DNA of 64,000 nucleotides. It comes from Bradyrhizobium sp. CCBAU 53338 (GTDB taxonomy: Bacteria > Pseudomonadota > Alphaproteobacteria > Rhizobiales > Xanthobacteraceae). The position numbers and the translations under genes were made by a program. The notes under the pieces are model-generated. The model worked only from the letters and a program-made list of their open reading frames with translations, ran no database searches and was not told the origin of the DNA. Position 1 is the first letter of the stretch; every line of letters begins with the position of its first letter. Location: positions 3,472,001-3,536,000 of the forward strand of contig NZ_CP030048.1 of NCBI RefSeq assembly GCF_015291665.1, in the 5' to 3' direction. Of this stretch, positions 18,769-27,404 are shown piece after piece.

Positions 18769-19260
18769 ATGGTTCGCGAAAACGAACTCCGCGAGGGCGA
18801 GGTCGCCATCGAGCTGCCACCCGTGGAGGATGCCGGTCTCGTCTTCATCGGCCGCATCCGCACGCCCTGGACCTCGCGGCTGGAGACGCCGCGGCAGGGG
18901 CGCCAGGACGGCCCGATCTGCCGCCTCGAGATCTTCGAGCCGTTCGTGCAGGCCATCAAGGGCGTCGATTTCTACAGCAATCTCGAAGTGCTCTATTGGC
19001 TCGACAAGTCGCGCCGCGACATCGTGCTGCAGAGCCCGAAGAACAACGAGAAGACCCGCGGCACGTTTTCGCTGCGCTCGCCGGTGCGGCCCAACCCGAT
19101 CGGAACGTCGATTGTGAAACTGGTCGGCATCGAGGGCAATACGATCCTGGTGCGGGGCCTCGACTGCCTCGACAATACGCCGCTGATCGACATCAAGCCC
19201 GACCGCTGCGAGTTCACCCCGCTGGCTGCGCCGCAGCCGGGGGATTTTCAGACTGAATGA
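18769..19260 (+). CDS. tsaA: tRNA (N6-threonylcarbamoyladenosine(37)-N6)-methyltransferase TrmO (TsaA)
   Basis: A 163-residue protein of the TsaA/UPF0066 family. Landmarks are IGRIRTPW, LEIFEPFVQAIKGVD, FSLRSPVRPNPIGTS and LDNTPLIDIKPD. In E. coli TrmO uses S-adenosylmethionine to methylate t6A37 in threonine tRNA. The ATG at 18769 follows AAGGAACTGGA. It lies 32 bp after azlD and may be in the same transcript, though the functions are unrelated. Confidence 0.88.
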   Translation: MVRENELREGEVAIELPPVEDAGLVFIGRIRTPWTSRLETPRQGRQDGPICRLEIFEPFVQAIKGVDFYSNLEVLYWLDKSRRDIVLQSPKNNEKTRGTFSLRSPVRPNPIGTSIVKLVGIEGNTILVRGLDCLDNTPLIDIKPDRCEFTPLAAPQPGDFQTE

Positions 19261-19263
19261 CGA

Positions 19264-19689
19264 TCAGCCCTTCAACGCTGCGATCAGCTTGGTCGCGTTC
19301 TCTTCCAGTACCTTGACGTCTTCCTTGCGGCTCGCGGGCGGCAGCATCGCCACGCCATCGTGGCGGGGCAGGACATGCATGTGGAGATGAAACACCACCT
19401 GTCCGCCAGCGGCCTCGCTGAACTGCTGCACGGTGATGCCATCAGCCTTGAAGGCCTTCATCGCGGCAGCCGCGATCTTGTGCGCACCGCGGGCGACATG
19501 GGCGTAGTCGTCCGGCTTGACGTCGAGGATGTTGCGGGCAGGGGCCTTCGGGATCACCAGCGTGTGGCCAGGCACCCGCGGCATGATGTCGAGGAAGGCG
19601 AAGACATGCTCGTCCTCGTAGACCTTGTGGCAGGGAAACTCGCCGCGCAGGATCTTTGCGAAGATGTTGTTGGGGTCGTAGGCGGTCAT
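19264..19689 (-). CDS. HIT family nucleotide hydrolase/transferase
   Basis: A 141-residue cytosolic protein with the histidine triad HLHMHVLPR near residue 100, and the family opening YDPNNIFAKILRGEFPCHKVYED. HIT enzymes (HinT branch) hydrolyse AMP-conjugates such as adenosine phosphoramidates. The ATG at 19689 with GGGAG upstream is preferred over a start five codons earlier. It ends 3 bp from the convergent tsaA stop. Confidence 0.92.
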   Translation of the reverse strand: MTAYDPNNIFAKILRGEFPCHKVYEDEHVFAFLDIMPRVPGHTLVIPKAPARNILDVKPDDYAHVARGAHKIAAAAMKAFKADGITVQQFSEAAGGQVVFHLHMHVLPRHDGVAMLPPASRKEDVKVLEENATKLIAALKG

Positions 19690-19739
19690 GGCGGGCTCCC
19701 ACAAATTTTGCGCTTACTGTCACCAGCGACGGCAAACCG

Positions 19740-20981
19740 TCAAGGCGCCTCGTCTACGCTTTTCCGGAACGGGCCGAGCTCGGCGAGCTCCCGTCCAGCC
19801 TCCGCGACATAGGCGCGTTCGCGCTTGAGGTAGTCATCGATGGCGCGGCGCAGGCCGGGATCGGCGATGAAATGGGCCGAGTGCGTGGTCCGCGGCAGGT
19901 AGCCGCGCGCGATCTTGTGCTCGCCCTGCGCGCCGGCCTCGACATGCGTGAGACCGTGTTTGATGGCGAAATCGATCGCCTGATAGTAGCAGACCTCGAA
20001 ATGCAGGAACGGATGGTGCTCGACGGCGCCCCAGTTGCGGCCGAACAGCGTGTCCGAGCCGATGAAGTTGATCGCGCCCGCGATCCAACGGTCGTTGCGG
20101 CGAGCCATCACCAACAGCACGTCCTTGCTCATCGTCTCGCCCACCAACGAGAAGAACTCGCGCGTGAGATACGGACGGCCCCATTTGCGCGAACCGGTCT
20201 CCATGTAGAATTCGAAGAAGGCGTCCCAGGCGTCCTCCGTAATGTCCTTGCCCGTGAGCCAGTGGATGGTGACCCCTGCGGCAAGCGCGTCGCGCCGCTC
20301 GCGCTTGATCGACTTGCGGTGGCGCGAGTTCAGCGTCGCCAGGAAATCGTCGAAGGTTTCAAAACCCTTGTTGCGCCAGTGGAACTGCTGGTCGGTGCGC
20401 TGGAGGAAGCCGTGCTGGGCGAGCAGCTTCCATTCGGCCTCGCGCGCGAAGGTCACGTGTACCGAAGAGGCCTTGCTGACGCCGCACAGAGCCACCAGGC
20501 CGCTCGCCAGCGCCTCGCTGATGCGCTCGCGATCGACGCCATCGCGGACCAGGAGCCGCGGTCCTGTGGCGGGGGTGAAGGGAACCGAGACCTGAAGCTT
20601 CGGGTAATAGCGCCCGCCGGCGCGCTCATAGGCATCGGCCCAGCCGCGGTCGAAGACATACTCGCCCTGGCTGTGCGACTTCAGATAGCAGGGCACGACA
20701 CCGGCGACACGGCCGTCGATCTTGGCGACGAGATGCCGCGGTCCCCAGCCGGTGCGGATCGTGGCCGAACCTGATTTCTCAACAGCGGAAAGAAAGGCGT
20801 GCGAGACGAACGGGTTATAGGCGGGCTTTAATAGGCCGCGCGAGTCGCCTGGAAGCCCGGATGAGGTTCCCAGGTCATGCCCGTTACAGGCTTTGCCGGG
20901 ATTGGCGCAGGCGTCCCAATCGTCCGGCGAGACTTCGCCAATGGACGGTACGGCCTCCAGGGTGATGTCGGATGATGCCAT
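19740..20981 (-). CDS. GNAT-fold N-acyltransferase (DUF482/COG3146 family)
   Basis: About 413 residues beginning MASSDITLEAVPSIGEVSPDDWDACANP. The family pattern includes NPFVSHAFLSAVEKSGSA, YYPKLQVSVPFTPATGPRLL and VEAGAQGEHKIARGYLP. It is related to FemAB-like GNAT proteins once labelled peptidoglycan biosynthesis proteins, but its substrate is not established. An upstream in-frame start at 21017 would add 12 residues. It runs in the same direction as, and ends 51 bp before, the HIT gene, so the two may be co-transcribed. Confidence 0.85.
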   Translation of the reverse strand: MASSDITLEAVPSIGEVSPDDWDACANPGKACNGHDLGTSSGLPGDSRGLLKPAYNPFVSHAFLSAVEKSGSATIRTGWGPRHLVAKIDGRVAGVVPCYLKSHSQGEYVFDRGWADAYERAGGRYYPKLQVSVPFTPATGPRLLVRDGVDRERISEALASGLVALCGVSKASSVHVTFAREAEWKLLAQHGFLQRTDQQFHWRNKGFETFDDFLATLNSRHRKSIKRERRDALAAGVTIHWLTGKDITEDAWDAFFEFYMETGSRKWGRPYLTREFFSLVGETMSKDVLLVMARRNDRWIAGAINFIGSDTLFGRNWGAVEHHPFLHFEVCYYQAIDFAIKHGLTHVEAGAQGEHKIARGYLPRTTHSAHFIADPGLRRAIDDYLKRERAYVAEAGRELAELGPFRKSVDEAP

Positions 20982-21035
20982 TGCGCCCAAGATCGTGCAT
21001 TGCAGCAGCGACTTCAAGGGTCGGGAACATCAAGC

Positions 21036-21782
21036 TTACGGCACGAAGCCCTCAAAAATCATCTGATCGGCATATTGCCCGACCCGCGTCCGCTGCTCTC
21101 CCGTGCGCACGGTCCAGCCGAGCAGGGCGCAGCCGAACACGTTCCGGGCGATCCAGGGGGCGGGCGCCGGAAGGTGGTCGACCTTGAAGGCAACGAAATG
21201 CGGCTGGGTCCGAAAACCGTGGCGCAGGTACAGCATGCTGTCGCGCTGTTCCCGGGTCAGGTAGGCCCAGTATTCGTCCTCATAGCTCCGCTGCGCGACG
21301 ATGCCGCGCGGGCGGTTGGGCAGCAGCTCGCGCAGCGCCAGCACCTGGTCGGGGTCGAAGGACATGCCGACCGCTTGGCCCTGATAGGACGTCAGCACTT
21401 CGGCCATCCGCTTCACCAGCTTACGGTCGCCGTCGAAATGGCTCTTCACCTCGATCACCAGCGGCACGCGGCCGGCGACCATGGTGCAGAGGTCGCTGAG
21501 CGACATCATCCGCTCGGGCGTGTCCTTGAACGTCACGGCCCTCAGCTCCGCCGCGGTCTTTGCGACCACCGGGCCTGTGGCCTCGGTGAGGCGGCCAAGC
21601 GCATGGTCGTGATGCACCATGGCCTCGCCGTCAGCCGAGAGCTGGATGTCGACCTCGATCGCAAAATTGCCTGCGATCGCGGCCCGAACCGCGCCCGGCA
21701 TGTTTTCCACGATGCCACGCGAAATGTCATGCAGGCCGCGATGGGCGACCGGCCCCGCTGTCAGCCAATCCGGAGCACGCAC
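21036..21782 (-). CDS. Glycerophosphodiester phosphodiesterase family protein
   Basis: About 248 residues with a GDPD TIM-barrel signature: AHRGLHD at the N-terminus, EVDIQLSADGEAMVHHD with the metal-binding Glu/Asp and His, and VIEVKSH. It hydrolyses glycerophosphodiesters to glycerol-3-phosphate and an alcohol. I choose the GTG at 21782 because GAGG lies eight bases ahead and it falls just after the ridA stop (21793). An ATG at 21833 would overlap ridA out of frame. No signal peptide is seen, so it is probably cytosolic. Confidence 0.85.
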   Translation of the reverse strand: MRAPDWLTAGPVAHRGLHDISRGIVENMPGAVRAAIAGNFAIEVDIQLSADGEAMVHHDHALGRLTEATGPVVAKTAAELRAVTFKDTPERMMSLSDLCTMVAGRVPLVIEVKSHFDGDRKLVKRMAEVLTSYQGQAVGMSFDPDQVLALRELLPNRPRGIVAQRSYEDEYWAYLTREQRDSMLYLRHGFRTQPHFVAFKVDHLPAPAPWIARNVFGCALLGWTVRTGEQRTRVGQYADQMIFEGFVP

Positions 21783-21792
21783 GATTCTGACC

Positions 21793-22260
21793 TCAGGCGA
21801 CCTCGAACACGCCTTCGACCTCGACCGCCGCATCCGCGGGCAGCGAGGCGACGCCGACGGTGGTGCGGGCGTGGCGGCCCTTGTCACCGAAGGCGGCGAC
21901 CATCAGGTCGGAGGCGCCGTTCAGCACCTTCGGCCCGTCCAGGAAGTCAGGCGCCGAGTTGATGAAGCCGCCGAGGCGCACCACGCGCGTGACCTTGTCG
22001 AGGTCGCCGATGGCCGCCTTGACCTGTGCGAGCAGGTTGACTGCACAGCCGCGTGCAGCCGCCGCGCCGTCCTCGAGCGAGACGCCGGCGCCGAGCTTGC
22101 CCTTGGCGATCAGCTTGCCTGCGGGATCGAAGCAGACCTGGCCGGAGACGAACAGCAGATTGCCGCTGCGCACGAACGGCACGTAGTTGGCCACGGGGGT
22201 GGGGGCCTCGTGCAGCTTGATGCCCTGTTCCGCCAGTTTCTGCTCGACCGTGCCCGCCAT
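21793..22260 (-). CDS. RidA family protein (YjgF/YER057c/UK114), long form
   Basis: A 155-residue protein with the RidA core (LLFVSGQVCFDPAGKL; VVRLGGFINSAPDF; ARTTVGVASLPADAAVEVEGVFEV). Canonical RidA deaminates reactive enamine/imine intermediates using a conserved Arg near residue 105. In this longer subfamily (about 150 residues) the exact role is not settled. It lies upstream of, and probably in one operon with, the GDPD gene. A second RidA paralogue lies at 23437. Confidence 0.87.
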   Translation of the reverse strand: MAGTVEQKLAEQGIKLHEAPTPVANYVPFVRSGNLLFVSGQVCFDPAGKLIAKGKLGAGVSLEDGAAAARGCAVNLLAQVKAAIGDLDKVTRVVRLGGFINSAPDFLDGPKVLNGASDLMVAAFGDKGRHARTTVGVASLPADAAVEVEGVFEVA

Positions 22261-22519
22261 GTTCGACCTCGTTGTCCAAAATCAGTTCAAGAATTCATCT
22301 GCCCCGGCGCGTCCTGGGGACGCCGGGCGGCGCCCTGTTTCGCCCATCGTGCGGCCACATGCAAGCAACCGGCGGGGACTTCGATTTGTTGGGGTGGGGC
22401 GGGCGGTTCACGGCGAGGGCCGCAACTTTACGTGAAACGGCCTCAGTTGCGGCGCAATAGAACGGTCATTAAAATGTCGAATCTGCGCTCTCCCTAGGAC
22501 GCATCCTCAAGGAACAGAC

Positions 22520-23365
22520 ATGGTGCACCTTTTCCGGACTTCGCTCGGTGTGATGGCGCTCGCGGCGGCGGCTTTTGCCCCCGGCTGCGGGGCGCAGGCG
22601 GCCAGCGGTCCGTTCCTCGCGCACCAGGCGCTGTACGACCTGAGCCTGGTCAAATCGCGCTCCAACTCGATCAACAGCGCGCGCGGCCGCATCCTCTACA
22701 ATTTCACTGGAAGCTCCTGCGAGGGCTACACCTCCGAATTCCGCCAGGTCTCCGAGCTCGACAGCGGCGAGGGCAAGATCACGCTGAGTGATCTCCGCTC
22801 CAATTCCTGGGAGGATGCCGCGGCGAAAAGCTACCGCTTCAAGATCGAGACGCGGATGAACGATACCCAAAGTGGCCTCGTCGACGGTTCGGCGGAGCGC
22901 GACGGCGACCACATCAACGTCAAGCTGAAATTGCCGGCGCCGAAGAAATTCACCCTCGACGGCAAGATCGTGTTTCCGACCGAGCAGATCCGGCGCATCA
23001 TTGCCGCCGCCAAGGACGGCAAATCGCTGCTGGAGCTGTCCGTCTATGACGGCTCCGACGATGGCCAGAAGGTCTACAACACGCTGACCGTGATCGGTCA
23101 GCCGATCCCCGCCGACCGCACCGCATCGCCCGATCCGTCGACGTCGGACGAGCACATGAAATCGCTGACGCGCTGGCCGGTGACCGTCAGCTATTTCGAC
23201 CGCGACGTCCAGCAGAAGGAAGGCGAGCAGACCCCTGTTTACGCGATGTCGTTCGAGCTCTACGAGAACGGCGTCTCCCGCCAGCTCGTGCTCGATTACA
23301 ACGATTTTGTGATCTCCGGCGTGATGGGCAAGTTCGACGTCAAGGACAGCAAGCCCTGCAATTGA
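22520..23365 (+). CDS. eipB: Cell envelope integrity protein EipB (DUF1849)
   Basis: A 281-residue periplasmic protein. An N-terminal signal peptide (about residues 1-28) is followed by the EipB beta-spiral pattern: AHQALYDLSL, ARGRILYNFTGSSCEGYTSEFRQVSEL and YDGSDDGQKVYNTLTVIG. Two cysteines, Cys67 and the penultimate Cys280, match the conserved disulfide pair described for Brucella EipB, which supports envelope integrity. AAGGA precedes the ATG at 22520. It stands alone between two RidA genes. Confidence 0.9.
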   Translation: MVHLFRTSLGVMALAAAAFAPGCGAQAASGPFLAHQALYDLSLVKSRSNSINSARGRILYNFTGSSCEGYTSEFRQVSELDSGEGKITLSDLRSNSWEDAAAKSYRFKIETRMNDTQSGLVDGSAERDGDHINVKLKLPAPKKFTLDGKIVFPTEQIRRIIAAAKDGKSLLELSVYDGSDDGQKVYNTLTVIGQPIPADRTASPDPSTSDEHMKSLTRWPVTVSYFDRDVQQKEGEQTPVYAMSFELYENGVSRQLVLDYNDFVISGVMGKFDVKDSKPCN

Positions 23366-23436
23366 GCGTCGCGGCTGGTCCTCGGCGCCGTCTTTCGCTA
23401 CGCTCGCTCCCAATCACAAACGTCGGGAGCCAGCCC

Positions 23437-23838
23437 ATGCCCAAGCTCGATCATCTCCGCCCCAGCGGCCTGCATCACAATCCCGCTTATTCCCACGTCG
23501 TCACCGCCTCCGGAGCGCGAACGATCTACATCTCCGGCCAGGTGTCGGTGGATGAAGAGGGGCGGATCGTCGGCGAGGGCGATATCGCCGCGCAGACCAC
23601 GCAAGTGATGCAGAATCTCGGCCACGCCCTGAAGGCGGCCGGCGCCACCTACGCCAACATCGTCAAGATCACGACCTTCGTCGTCGGCTACAAGCCGGAG
23701 CTGCGCCCGATCATCGGCAAGGCCCGCTCGGTCTTCTTCGAAGGCATGGAGCCGCCGGCCTCGACCCTCGTCGGCGTCTCCGCGCTCGCCGCGCCGGAAT
23801 GGCTGATCGAGATCGAGGCCATCGCGGTCGCGGATTGA
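23437..23838 (+). CDS. RidA family protein, short form
   Basis: A 133-residue protein with the YjgF/UK114 signature (TIYISGQVSVDEEGRIVGEGD; GATYANIVKITTFVVGY; PPASTLVGVSALAAPEWLIEIEAIA). It lacks the extra N-terminal length of the paralogue at 21793. The likely role is removal of reactive imines or a related lyase reaction. The ATG at 23437 has CGGGAG in front. The IS1182-family element begins about 90 bp after its stop, so its transcription terminator may have been displaced. Confidence 0.87.
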   Translation: MPKLDHLRPSGLHHNPAYSHVVTASGARTIYISGQVSVDEEGRIVGEGDIAAQTTQVMQNLGHALKAAGATYANIVKITTFVVGYKPELRPIIGKARSVFFEGMEPPASTLVGVSALAAPEWLIEIEAIAVAD

Positions 23839-23930
23839 GGTGGCCTCGCCACAAAACACCGAAAACAACCCCATGCACAGTAGAGGCGCGTTCGAAGGGT
23901 AGACGTCAATTTCGTATTTCACGAATTTCA

Positions 23931-25645
23931 TTTGACGCGTCGAGGCTGGGCAAGAACGGGATTTTTTGAGAGTTGATGTAGGATTCGTCTTATGGCGAAT
24001 CGCACATTTAAGACCGGCGAGAGCCGGGAGCAACCCAGTCTTCTGCCAGCGCGGATTGAGGACTATGTCGGGCCGGACAATCCGGTGCGAGCGATCGATG
24101 GCTTCGTTTGCGCGCTCGATCTTGCAAAGCTTGGCTTCGGCCACGCGGATCGTGGCGCGGAAGAAGTCGGGCAGCCGCCGTACGATCCTGCCGATCTGCT
24201 GAAGCTCTATCTTTACGGCTACATCAACCAGGTCAGGTCGTCGCGCCGGCTAGAGCGGGAAGCTGGCCGCAATCTGGAGCTGATCTGGCTGCTGAAGGGG
24301 CTGAAGCCGGGTTATCGGACGATTGCCAACTTCCGCAAGGAGAACTGGAAGGCGCTGAAGGCCACGAACCGGAGCTTCGTGCTGCTGGCTCGGGAGCTTG
24401 GGCTTGTCGGCGGCACGATCGTAGCGATTGATGGTTCCCTGTTCCAGGGCGACGCCAGCAAGGCTTCCATCTTCACGCGCAGGCGGCTTGGCGAGCAGAT
24501 CGCAAGGCTGGACCAGGAGATCGAGGCTTACCGCAAGTCTCTTGAAGACAATGATGCAACAGAGGCCAAGAAGCCGGGGACGGATCGCGCGGGCGGTGAT
24601 GGCCGAGGAGATGGCGGCGATATCGGTGCGAAGGTCGCGGCGTTGATGGCGAAGCGTTCGCGTGCCGAGGCCGATGTGGCTCGGCTGGAAGAGAGTGGCG
24701 AGACACAAATGTCGCTGACGGATCCGGATGCCCGGCTTCTGGTCAAGAACGGTCAGGGCATTGCAGGCTACAATGTGCAGACCGCGGTTGACGACAAGCA
24801 CAAGCTCATTGTCGCGAGTGAGGTGGTCAACGACAGCAGTGATGTTCGACAGCTCTCTGCGATGGCCAAGGCGGCCAAAGAGGCCCTTGGAGCCGAGACA
24901 CTGCAGGCGCTGGCCGATGAGGGCTATTACAGCAGTGTCGAACTGAAGGCCTGCGAGGACGAGGGCATCATCGCCTATGTGCCGCTGCCCGAAGCTAACG
25001 CGCGGCTCGAGAAGCAAGGCCGCTTCGCGCTCAAGGACTTCAACTATGACGGCGCAATCGACGCCTACCGCTGTCCCGCGGGCCAGCTGCTGCATCCGTT
25101 CAAGAGCAGGCAAAAGAACGTCAGTGGCCGCGTCGAGATCCGCTACGCGGCCCGCGGAGTGACCTGCAGGAGCTGCCCGCTCAAGGTCCGCTGTCTCTCA
25201 CCAACCACCACCTACCGCACCATTGGTCGCTGGGAGCATGAAGATGTTCTCGAACGCCACCGCGCACGGATGCAGGGCGCGGGCGAGCTGATGCGCCGTC
25301 GTTCGGGGATTGTCGAGCATCCGTTTGGCACGCTCAAATGCCGTGCCGGCTATCGTCATTTTCTGGTCCGCGGCTTCGACAAGGTCCGCGGCGAATGGAG
25401 CCTGATGGCGCTCTGCTACAATTTCACCCGTGCGCTCAACATCCTTGGATTTGACGGGTTCCTGGCTGCGCTCGCAAAGACGCTTGTCATTTGCCGAGGT
25501 ATCCTCGCAGCCCTCCTGCAGCACATCCAGGTCACTCCAGAGGCACTTTGGACCAATATCCGGCCGCCGCTCCCAATTGGCCGCTTCGTTCCAGTCTGAA
25601 GCCGCCAACGCCCAATTCTTGCCCAGCCTCGTCGGGCAAAACAGT
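23931..25645 (+). mobile_element. IS1182-family insertion sequence
   Basis: It encloses one transposase gene. Inverted terminal repeats share a perfect 16-bp core, CGAGGCTGGGCAAGAA, at 23941-23956 and its complement at 25616-25631, with weaker matching outside. Exact ends are uncertain by about 40 bp. The 9-mer TTCGAAGGG occurs at 23891-23899 and 25669-25677, about 40 bp beyond each core, and could be a target duplication or chance. Imperfect palindromes lie just outside both ends (23902-23942 and 25652-25666). The element appears intact. Confidence 0.8.
23992..25599 (+). CDS. IS1182 family transposase
   Basis: A 535-residue DDE transposase. The N-terminal domain (DUF772-like, RAIDGFVCALDLAKLGF ... 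YLYGYINQVRSSRRLE) precedes a DDE core with Asp147 (VAIDGSLFQG), Asp309 (ALADEGYYSS) and Glu442 (VEHPFGTLK). A Cys-rich insertion (CPAGQ at 361, CRSCPLKVRC at 392-401) sits between the second Asp and the Glu, as in the IS1182 family. A charged Gly/Lys-rich linker spans 185-215. The full frame suggests the element could still be active. Confidence 0.95.
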   Translation: MANRTFKTGESREQPSLLPARIEDYVGPDNPVRAIDGFVCALDLAKLGFGHADRGAEEVGQPPYDPADLLKLYLYGYINQVRSSRRLEREAGRNLELIWLLKGLKPGYRTIANFRKENWKALKATNRSFVLLARELGLVGGTIVAIDGSLFQGDASKASIFTRRRLGEQIARLDQEIEAYRKSLEDNDATEAKKPGTDRAGGDGRGDGGDIGAKVAALMAKRSRAEADVARLEESGETQMSLTDPDARLLVKNGQGIAGYNVQTAVDDKHKLIVASEVVNDSSDVRQLSAMAKAAKEALGAETLQALADEGYYSSVELKACEDEGIIAYVPLPEANARLEKQGRFALKDFNYDGAIDAYRCPAGQLLHPFKSRQKNVSGRVEIRYAARGVTCRSCPLKVRCLSPTTTYRTIGRWEHEDVLERHRARMQGAGELMRRRSGIVEHPFGTLKCRAGYRHFLVRGFDKVRGEWSLMALCYNFTRALNILGFDGFLAALAKTLVICRGILAALLQHIQVTPEALWTNIRPPLPIGRFVPV

Positions 25646-25649
25646 GGCA

Positions 25650-26075
25650 CTATGCCAAGCTGGCATTTTTCGAAGGGGGCAAGGGCGATATCCCCACCAG
25701 CAACGCCATCGCTTCGTCTGCCCGGTCTACGGGCACGAAAAGGTGGTCGTGATGGAAGGCTGACACGGCGTTGACGCTGATGCCGGCTGCAGCGAGACGC
25801 GCGGTAATCGCCGCCAGGAATCCCACGGCGTCGAGTGCGGAGTGGACCTTCAACGTGATCAGGCGCGAGGCGAATGCGTGGTTGAGTCCTGCCGCCTCAG
25901 CCTCTTCACGCGGAACGACCAGCGTCGTTCCTTCCTGCTCGCGGAACGTCAGCAGCGGTTTGAGCGCTGCCGGAATCCGCGCATCCGTCGCGATCGTGCA
26001 GAACACGAAGATGCTCGGTTGCATCTCGGCCTTCACGTTCTTCAGCAGCGCGGTGAGATCGCGTTCGGCTGGCAT
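25650..26075 (-). CDS. ACT domain-containing protein (DUF2241-like); C-terminus next to the IS
   Basis: A 141-residue protein with two ACT-like halves (IFVFCTIATDARIPAALKPLL; ITLKVHSALDAVGFLAAITARL ... VNAVSAFHHDHLFVPVDRADEAM). ACT modules bind amino acids or similar ligands and are usually regulatory; this stand-alone form has no known partner. The last residues, SKNASLA, and the stop at 25650 lie within 35 bp of the IS terminal repeat. If the IS extends to 25668 they are IS-encoded and the native tail has been replaced. dinB lies upstream, 24 bp away. Confidence 0.8.
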   Translation of the reverse strand: MPAERDLTALLKNVKAEMQPSIFVFCTIATDARIPAALKPLLTFREQEGTTLVVPREEAEAAGLNHAFASRLITLKVHSALDAVGFLAAITARLAAAGISVNAVSAFHHDHLFVPVDRADEAMALLVGISPLPPSKNASLA

Positions 26076-26099
26076 GGTCGTTACCTCTCGCGAAATTCC

Positions 26100-27404
26100 T
26101 CACTCCTGCGCCTTCTCAGGTCCCTCATACGCGATGCCGCGGATCACGGCGGCATTGCCGAATTTCTTGCGCAGACTGTCCACGGCACGCTCCGCATGCG
26201 CTGCGCGGCGGTCGAGCATGTCGGTGTCGTCGGCGGGGGAGCCTTCGCGTAATGCGCTCACGCCGGCGCCCATCAGGCGGAAGGCAGTGCCGTCGATTTC
26301 TTTCGCCAGCATCTCGCGGCAGATCGAGAAGATCTTCGCGGCAAGCTGCGTCGGCGCTGCGATCGACTGCGACCGCGTGCGCTGGCGGAAATCGGCGGTC
26401 TTCAGTTTTAGCGTGACGGTCGAGCCGGCCAGCTCGCCGCTCTTGAGCCTAGTCGATGTCTTCTCGCACAGCCGCCACAGGATTTTCTCCAGTGACGCGA
26501 AATCGCGGATGTCGGTCTCGAACGTGGTCTCGCTCGAAATCGTCTTGGCGCCGCGGTCGGCCTCGACGCGGCGATCGTCGATGCCGCGCGCAAGGCGCCA
26601 CAGCCTGCGACCGTCGCTCGGAAACTGCCGCATCATCTCGATCTCGTCGGCCTTTTGCAGGTCGGCGATGATGCGGAAGCCGCGTTGCATCAGGCGCTCC
26701 TGCGTGGCCGGTCCAACACCGAAGATGAAGCCGACCGGCTTCGAGGCCAGCATCGTCAGCGCTTCCTCCTGGTCGAGTGCGGCGAAGCCGCGGGGCTTGT
26801 CGAGATCGGAGGCGATCTTTGCAAGGAACTTGTTGCAGGAGAGGCCGACTGAAACGGAGATGCCGATCTCGCGCTCGACGTCGCGGGCAAAGCGCGCCAG
26901 CACTTTTGCCGGGATCATGCCATGCACCCGCTCGGTGCCGGAGAGATCAAGGAAGGCTTCGTCGATCGAGAGCGGTTCGACAAGCGGCGTCAGCGCCTGC
27001 ATGGCCTGTCGCACCTCGCGGCCGACGCGCACATACTTCGCCATGTCGGGCCGGATCACGGTCGCATGCGGGCAGGCCTCCAGTGCCTTGAACATCGGCA
27101 TCGCCGAGCGCACGCCATAGGTGCGCGCGATGTAGCAGGCCGCCGACACCACGCCCCGTTTGCCCCCGCCGATGATGACGGGCTTGTCGGCGATGTCAGG
27201 ATTGTCGCGCTTCTCGACCGTCGCATAGAAGGCGTCGCAGTCGATATGGGCGATGGTGAGCCCGGCGAGCGCGTGGTGGCGGACGAGGCGAGGGGAGCCG
27301 CAGGCGGAACAGCGTCGCCCGCCCGGGTTCTTTGCGCCGACATCCAGATCGGCCAGACAATCCCGGCAGAAGCAGCGGGGACCGGCCGCCTCCGGGGTGC
27401 TCAC
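26100..27404 (-). CDS. dinB: DNA polymerase IV (DinB, Y-family) with N-terminal zinc-binding cluster
   Basis: A 434-residue translesion polymerase. The Y-family catalytic parts are HIDCDAFYATVEKRD (first metal Asp), the YxAR-type finger (AACYIARTYGVRSAM) and LSIDEAFLDLSG (catalytic Asp-Glu). The helix-hairpin-helix (PVGFIFGVGPATQERL) and little-finger domain follow. An unusual N-terminal extension of about 45 residues carries Cys at 11, 13, 16, 32 and 35 (CFCRDC ... CSAC), a likely zinc ribbon. Translation starts with GTG at 27404, overlapping the stop of the upstream DUF3572 gene as GTGA. Confidence 0.95.
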   Translation of the reverse strand: MSTPEAAGPRCFCRDCLADLDVGAKNPGGRRCSACGSPRLVRHHALAGLTIAHIDCDAFYATVEKRDNPDIADKPVIIGGGKRGVVSAACYIARTYGVRSAMPMFKALEACPHATVIRPDMAKYVRVGREVRQAMQALTPLVEPLSIDEAFLDLSGTERVHGMIPAKVLARFARDVEREIGISVSVGLSCNKFLAKIASDLDKPRGFAALDQEEALTMLASKPVGFIFGVGPATQERLMQRGFRIIADLQKADEIEMMRQFPSDGRRLWRLARGIDDRRVEADRGAKTISSETTFETDIRDFASLEKILWRLCEKTSTRLKSGELAGSTVTLKLKTADFRQRTRSQSIAAPTQLAAKIFSICREMLAKEIDGTAFRLMGAGVSALREGSPADDTDMLDRRAAHAERAVDSLRKKFGNAAVIRGIAYEGPEKAQE

